Origin: Sporomusa sphaeroides DSM 2875
GTDB lineage: Bacteria > Bacillota > Negativicutes > Sporomusales > Sporomusaceae
Direction of reading: 5' to 3'
DNA length: 64,000 nucleotides
NCBI RefSeq assembly: GCF_001941975.2
Contig: NZ_CP146991.1
Location: forward strand, 4,581,501 to 4,645,500
In this document: positions 60,435 through 64,000 of the stretch, piece after piece
Layout of the letters: every line of letters begins with the position of its first letter
Numbering within the stretch: position 1 is the first letter of the stretch
Position numbers and translations under genes: made by a program
Notes under the pieces: model-generated
What the model was told of the DNA's origin: nothing
Databases searched by the model: none
What the model saw: the letters and a program-made list of their open reading frames with translations, nothing else

Positions 60435-61664
60435 ATGAATTATATACACAGAGCAATGGAGAATACGTTTCTCCGTCTTAGCAAGGAATTTCCCGCACTG
60501 CTGCTCACCGGTCCAAGGCAGGTTGGCAAGACAACCATGCTGCAAAAAATGGCGGAGGAGGAAAACATAGGGCGGAAGTATGTGACACTGGACGATTTGA
60601 CGGAACGCCAAATGGCGAAGAACGATCCGAAGATGTTCCTGCAAATCCATAAGCCGCCGGTGTTTATCGATGAGGTACAGTATGCACCGGAGCTGTTTAC
60701 CTATATCAAAATACATGTTGACCAAAACCGACGGGCCGGTGACTTTTGGTTGACTGGTTCGCAGGTATTCAAGTTGATGGAGGGGATACAGGAATCTCTG
60801 GCCGGGCGTGTCTGCCTGCTGCATATGTCTCCCATATCACAGGCGGAGATTGATGGTGCTTCCACCGCACCTTTTGTGCTGGATTTTGAGCAGTTGTCAC
60901 AGCGGGTAAAAGAGCGCACTCCTATTGATACGCCTGCACTTTATGAGCGTATTTTCAGAGGCGGTATGCCTGCCCTCATCAGCGGGCAGTATAGCGACCA
61001 TCGGGCAGTGTATTCCAGCTATATCAGTACCTATATAGACCGGGATGTGAAAGAGCTTTCCGGTACCATTGATTCACTCAGGTTTATGGATTTCATCACG
61101 GCCGCCGCAGCTCTGTGCGGACAGATGCTCAACTACAAGACCATCGCTGACGCTGCCGGCATTGACCAGATTACCGCCAAAAACTGGCTGGGGATTTTAG
61201 AGCGACTGGGCATTGTGTTTTATCTTCATCCTTATTCCAACAATATGCTTAAACGCATGGTAACTAAGCCTAAGCTGTATTTCTATGACTGCGGGTTAGT
61301 GGCCTACCTGACCAAATGGAGCAGCAGTGATACCCTGATGAATGGTGCCATGAGTGGTGCGATTCTTGAGAATTTTGCGGTATCTGAGATTGTCAAGAGC
61401 TATCACAATTGCGGCTGGGAGGCCTTTATTTATTATTATCGGGATAAGGATACTAAGGAGATTGACATTCTGCTAGAGGACAGTGGCAAGCTATACCCCA
61501 TGGAAATCAAGAAAACTGCCACGCCTCAAAAGCAGCTAACTCGTGTGTTTGGTGTAATTGACAAGGCTACTTTGGAACGTGGAACAGGGGCTATACTTTG
61601 TACAACTGACAGGTTATCGGCGTTTGACAGCCAGAATTTGATTGTGCCTATTTGGGGGATATAA
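60435..61664 (+). CDS. AAA-type ATPase with DUF4143 domain
   Basis: 409 residues. N-terminal AAA_14 ATPase with Walker A LLTGPRQVGKTTMLQ (near residue 24), Walker B FIDEVQYAPELF and sensor WLTGSQVFKLM, then a helix-turn-helix-like part (YKTIADAAGIDQITAKNWL). The C-terminal DUF4143 nuclease-like region follows (YYYRDKDTKEIDILLEDSGK). Members are common in anaerobes, in mobile regions; their role is unclear, possibly defence or DNA maintenance. RBS GAGGTGAT before the ATG. Confidence 0.9.
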   Translation: MNYIHRAMENTFLRLSKEFPALLLTGPRQVGKTTMLQKMAEEENIGRKYVTLDDLTERQMAKNDPKMFLQIHKPPVFIDEVQYAPELFTYIKIHVDQNRRAGDFWLTGSQVFKLMEGIQESLAGRVCLLHMSPISQAEIDGASTAPFVLDFEQLSQRVKERTPIDTPALYERIFRGGMPALISGQYSDHRAVYSSYISTYIDRDVKELSGTIDSLRFMDFITAAAALCGQMLNYKTIADAAGIDQITAKNWLGILERLGIVFYLHPYSNNMLKRMVTKPKLYFYDCGLVAYLTKWSSSDTLMNGAMSGAILENFAVSEIVKSYHNCGWEAFIYYYRDKDTKEIDILLEDSGKLYPMEIKKTATPQKQLTRVFGVIDKATLERGTGAILCTTDRLSAFDSQNLIVPIWGI

Positions 61665-61666
61665 GT

Positions 61667-61903
61667 TTAAATGCCTTTGGCCGTTACTTTTGTAGTGGCT
61701 AAAGGCATCTCAGGTTGTTCTGATAATGAAGCTATCATGAACGACCCGTTTTTCAGATCATTTAAGATGCTAAGCCAAAACTTGGCGCTTTCGTTTTTTC
61801 CCGCCCATAGACCAAGCATGTCCCGGATACCATCCATTTGATAGGGTGCAAAAATTGCCCGAAACAGACTTTCTAAAACCCAACTTTTACATCGAAAATG
61901 CAA
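61667..61903 (-). pseudogene. IS256-family transposase fragment
   Basis: On the minus strand RDMLGLWAGKNESAKFWLSI and LNDLKN match the IS256 catalytic-region motif G-x-W-x-G-E-N-E-S-A-K-F-W. Flanking residues do not, and the frame soon leaves the family. Only about 30 codons are recognisable, about 61745-61840. A dead remnant. Confidence 0.7.
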
Positions 61904-61929
61904 AAACCCTTTGAAATCAAAGGGTTTTT
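61902..61929 (-). terminator. Terminator downstream of the tRNA fragment
   Basis: AAAAACCCTTTG and CAAAGGGTTTTT perfect arms, about 25 bp past the CCA end of the tRNA fragment. Probably the original tRNA terminator. Confidence 0.75.
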
Positions 61930-61955
61930 ATTGTATCAATATGAGTGTTAAGATA

Positions 61956-62012
61956 TGGCAGAGAGGGTGGGATTCGAACCCAAGGTCTCTTGACAGGACT
62001 TTTGATTTCGAG
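61956..62012 (-). other. 3' fragment of a tRNA gene (probably tRNA-Ser), possible attachment site
   Basis: The minus strand reads CTCGAAATCAAAAG, then a variable-arm-like stretch, the T-arm GGGTTCGAATCCC and CCTCTCTGCCA. The 5' half of a tRNA is not present. A tRNA 3' end without its 5' half is what integration of a mobile element leaves at one junction. CTCGAAA would be the anticodon loop of tRNA-Ser(CGA), but the stem is decayed. Confidence 0.55.
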
Positions 62013-62245
62013 TAGTGAAAAGCCCTGTATGGCCAGTATCAGCACGTATTATCCCGTCCAAAGAAACACTGATAAATCGGCCATTCGGCCATTTCTGTTT
62101 GCCATGCAATATCACCCAGTACCAACGAATTTTAAGGGGTCCGAATGATTTTGTTGCCACGCCGTTGCCAGGAGTTCTGTAGAAATGTCCGCTAGTTACA
62201 ACAAAAGCGGACACTTTTACATGAATTCCGTTAATTTAAATATAT

Positions 62246-62620
62246 TTATCGGTGCGCTTTAATCCATCGCTGTATATCATTTTCATCAAGATTTCCAGCA
62301 GCTAACCCCAGCCCCAAATCAATTAATTCTTGCTGACTGTACTGCAATTTATATCCGTTCAATTGCAAGAGCAATAACATAGCAGCAATGCCGATTCGCT
62401 TGTTACCGTCAACAAAGCCATGATTGCTTACAAGACTGTAAGCAGTAGCCGCAATTTTTTCTTCAACCGTTTCATATAAGTCATTGCCACCAAAAGTAGC
62501 ATATGCCCGGCTAACAGCACTCTCAATCAAACCGATATCCCGTATACCATGACTTCCCCCAGTCTTATCTATAACCTTTTGATGTAATATGATAATATCC
62601 GAAACGGACAAACCACGCAT
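62246..62620 (-). CDS. Doc-type Fic-domain toxin
   Basis: 124 residues. The Fic/Doc core HGFVDGNKRIGIAAMLLLLQ carries the H-x-F-x-D-G-N-K-R catalytic motif near residue 66; N-terminal LHQKVIDKTGGSHGIRDIGL is typical of Doc. Doc proteins phosphorylate EF-Tu and stop translation unless bound by the antitoxin. The ATG at 62620 shares one base with the antitoxin stop (TGATG), showing coupled translation. Confidence 0.9.
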   Translation of the reverse strand: MRGLSVSDIIILHQKVIDKTGGSHGIRDIGLIESAVSRAYATFGGNDLYETVEEKIAATAYSLVSNHGFVDGNKRIGIAAMLLLLQLNGYKLQYSQQELIDLGLGLAAGNLDENDIQRWIKAHR

Positions 62621-62793
62621 CACTTAGCCAGCTCCATCAACGCTTCTTTATTAGTATCTATTATGTCATCCATCATGGCTTCCAACTCTTGTTGCTGCTT
62701 ACTCTTAAGGAACTCAACAAAATCAATAACCTGCTGCTTCTTTTCTTCGGGCAATCCCTGAAAGTCTTGCAATAGTTTTTCAGCTAAAGTCAT
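62620..62793 (-). CDS. Antitoxin partner of Doc (DUF2281-like)
   Basis: 57 residues, ATG at 62793 after GGGAGGTGA. MTLAEKLLQDFQGLPEEKKQ then VIDFVEFLKSKQQQELEAMM: the L-P-x-E-x-x-x-x-V-x-D-F-V-E-F-L-K pattern of DUF2281-type antitoxins, followed by a helical tail that could cover the toxin. This is not the classical Phd sequence. Confidence 0.78.
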   Translation of the reverse strand: MTLAEKLLQDFQGLPEEKKQQVIDFVEFLKSKQQQELEAMMDDIIDTNKEALMELAK

Positions 62794-62929
62794 TAATTTT
62801 CACCTCCCGAACCCTTCTTAATTATATTATACCCCAATATTGGTTGTTTTCGTAATCCTATAAACTGTGATTTAATAATTTAACTCGGACAAATAGCCCG
62901 AATTAGACTTAAACCAGAAGTTCTGAAAA

Positions 62930-63157
62930 TTACGCTTGCTCAACTAAATATTTATAGTAATCCAGCATCCTGACATAGTAGGAGTCATCACGAATAACCG
63001 AAGTAACAAACCCTTTTAAGACATGCTCTCTTACTTTGCCCTGGTAATTATAGAATATCCAACGCCAATCATGCACCGTCCCCTGCACGTTTACCTCTTC
63101 TAAAATCGCTTTCTGAGGGCTGTGGGGTTGAAATACCCTGCTTCTACTCATTATCAT
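62930..63157 (-). CDS. Hypothetical protein next to the intron, start uncertain
   Basis: A minus-strand frame of about 75 residues from an ATG near 63157 ends LDYYKYLVEQA. The middle (VHDWRWIFYNYQGKVREHVL) looks like a folded protein, but I do not recognise it. No RBS is seen at the candidate starts, and the group II intron begins about 25 bp upstream. It may therefore be a gene whose 5' end was cut off. Confidence 0.35.
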   Translation of the reverse strand: MIMSRSRVFQPHSPQKAILEEVNVQGTVHDWRWIFYNYQGKVREHVLKGFVTSVIRDDSYYVRMLDYYKYLVEQA

Positions 63158-63181
63158 CGAAAGCGATATTAATTGGAAAAT

Positions 63182-64000
63182 GGGCGACCGAGACAAGGCT
63201 ATACAGACGTTCTTCTGTATAGCTCGAGTACAGTTAAATAGGTGAAAATCCTATACACGGGGCGCATGAAAGTGCGTGACGTGTCCGATGGGGGGAGCGG
63301 CTCTGGTTCAACGGAGCGCAGGTAACTGCGAACGTGAATAGCTCAACCCTACAACATATCTTAGCGAAGATATGGAATGGACCTTGAAATGGTTCTATGA
63401 GGTAATGTCTAATATGGTGCTAGGTTTCAACTGCCTTGACCATCATAACCAAGAGAAACCGTTACTTGTAACGGGTAGTAACACGGAACTTCTATATTCC
63501 GCCGTCATTAGGCTATGATGCGAAGTGCGACACCTACGTTAGACTTATACTGACTGTACAATAATCGGGTAAGTTCCGAACGGCGATTCTCTGAATCGTG
63601 CGAGGAACGGAAGCGAGAATGACTAGAGTTTGAACTGACCTGCTAGAAACGGTGGGAAGGTGAAGCTGGATGGTGTGGCAACCATTCACTTAAAGCTACT
63701 CGAAAGTTCCACCTCTCCTTGAGAGAGTACGCATAGGGGTGGCTCCCCTCTTATGTAGATATATATGTACCGTATATGCGTACACCGAGGCGTATGTACG
63801 CTTGTACATAACTTATATTGTAAAAAATATATATCTGTATAAGAGGCGAGCCAGCTTTTAGGCGGGAGCCTGTCCATTCGAAGTACAATGGGAGTTGAAA
63901 AAGATGGTCTATGAAGATGGAGCTTGGCAAGCGTTCTTGGAGCAAATCATTCGTCTCGTGTCGCGCCACGGATACCAAAACTTTTCCTTATCTATGTATC
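63182..64000 (+). mobile_element. Group II intron, 5' part, cut by the window edge
   Basis: From about 63182 (GGGCGACCG, a variant of the usual GTGCG start) the plus strand has the ribozyme-like domain I features TAAATAGGTGAAAATCCTAT, then GGGGCGCATGAAAGTGCGTG and GCTCTGGTTCAACGGAGC. No coding occurs for 700 bp. A long hairpin, GGCTCCCCTCTTAT with ATAAGAGGCGAGCC, surrounds ATATAT-rich arms near 63740-63860 before a frame opens. The exact 5' boundary is approximate. Confidence 0.72.
63904..64000 (+). CDS. Start of an ORF inside the intron, possibly the intron-encoded protein
   Basis: ATG at 63904 after GGGAG at 9 nt; reads MVYEDGAWQAFLEQIIRLVS and runs off the window edge after 32 codons. The position, after domains I-III, suits an intron-encoded reverse transcriptase, but no RT motif is reached. 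Confidence 0.4.
   Translation, partial: MVYEDGAWQAFLEQIIRLVSRHGYQNFSLSMY

Noticed and set aside
60297-60824. Minus-strand frame of 175 codons
   Set aside because: Antisense to the start of the DUF4143 ATPase and its promoter; no recognisable motif.
61945-62214. Frames on both strands across the tRNA fragment
   Set aside because: Their C- or N-terminal residues are translations of the tRNA T-arm and acceptor stem, a common artefact.
1-64000. CRISPR array or prophage structural module
   Set aside because: No regularly spaced repeats, cas genes or phage head/tail genes were found.

Overview
The window looks like the chromosome of an anaerobic, spore-forming, diderm member of the Firmicutes, most like the Sporomusa/Pelosinus group of the Negativicutes (inference, no database search possible). 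Three things point there. Firmicute-style regulation is common: a T-box, ykkC-family and ydaO-type riboswitches, and the dnaX-ebfC-recR-yaaL-bofA order with the sporulation gene bofA. An RND efflux pump, normally tied to an outer membrane, sits beside them. Strictly anaerobic chemistry (a glycyl radical enzyme and a corrinoid methyltransferase cluster) is also present.

Layout. 1-8.6 kb: end of a TSUP permease, then a minus-strand branched-chain amino acid operon ilvN-ilvC-leuA-leuC-leuD-leuB-ilvB behind a leader carrying a ykkC-family (probably ppGpp) riboswitch followed by a leucine-type T-box. 8.7-11 kb: an ACT-domain protein and phenylacetate-CoA ligase, behind a second ykkC-family leader that appears split by a 230-bp inverted-repeat insertion. 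11-14 kb: methylglyoxal synthase, a secreted NlpC/P60 hydrolase, a LysR regulator and PpnP. 14-16.3 kb: an organophosphate-type transporter with an inositol-monophosphatase-family enzyme. 16.5-23.6 kb: a hydroxyproline module made of the glycyl radical enzyme HypD, its activase, a sigma-54 activator with recognisable -24/-12 and upstream sites, and a divergent P5C dehydrogenase. Together they predict hydroxyproline to P5C to glutamate.

23.7-29.1 kb: a small protein, a P-loop protein, bofA, two DUF2508 paralogues, recR, ebfC, dnaX, SRP RNA and tRNA-Ser(GGA). 29.4-31.5 kb: a KimA-type potassium transporter behind a c-di-AMP riboswitch. 31.7-36.6 kb: an RND pump with a TetR repressor and two identical operators. 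37-42.4 kb: an NhaC antiporter, three tiny membrane peptides, a candidate small RNA, a MATE pump, a VOC protein and an HD hydrolase. 42.5-50.7 kb: signalling genes (PAS-GAF-PAS-GGDEF-EAL protein, chemoreceptor, MalT-like regulator plus the remnant of a second copy) and an acetyltransferase.

50.9-57.4 kb: a compact methyl-transfer operon with a COG0523 GTPase, three uroporphyrinogen-decarboxylase-family proteins, one corrinoid protein and a RACo-type reactivator, but no MtaB- or MttB-type methyltransferase. Its substrate is unknown, and it is the best candidate here for an undescribed system. 57.5-64 kb is a plastic region: an IS3 element with an amber codon in orfA, several tiny proteins, a DUF4143 ATPase, an IS256 remnant, a 3' fragment of a tRNA gene with its terminator, a Doc-type toxin-antitoxin pair and the start of a group II intron cut by the window edge.
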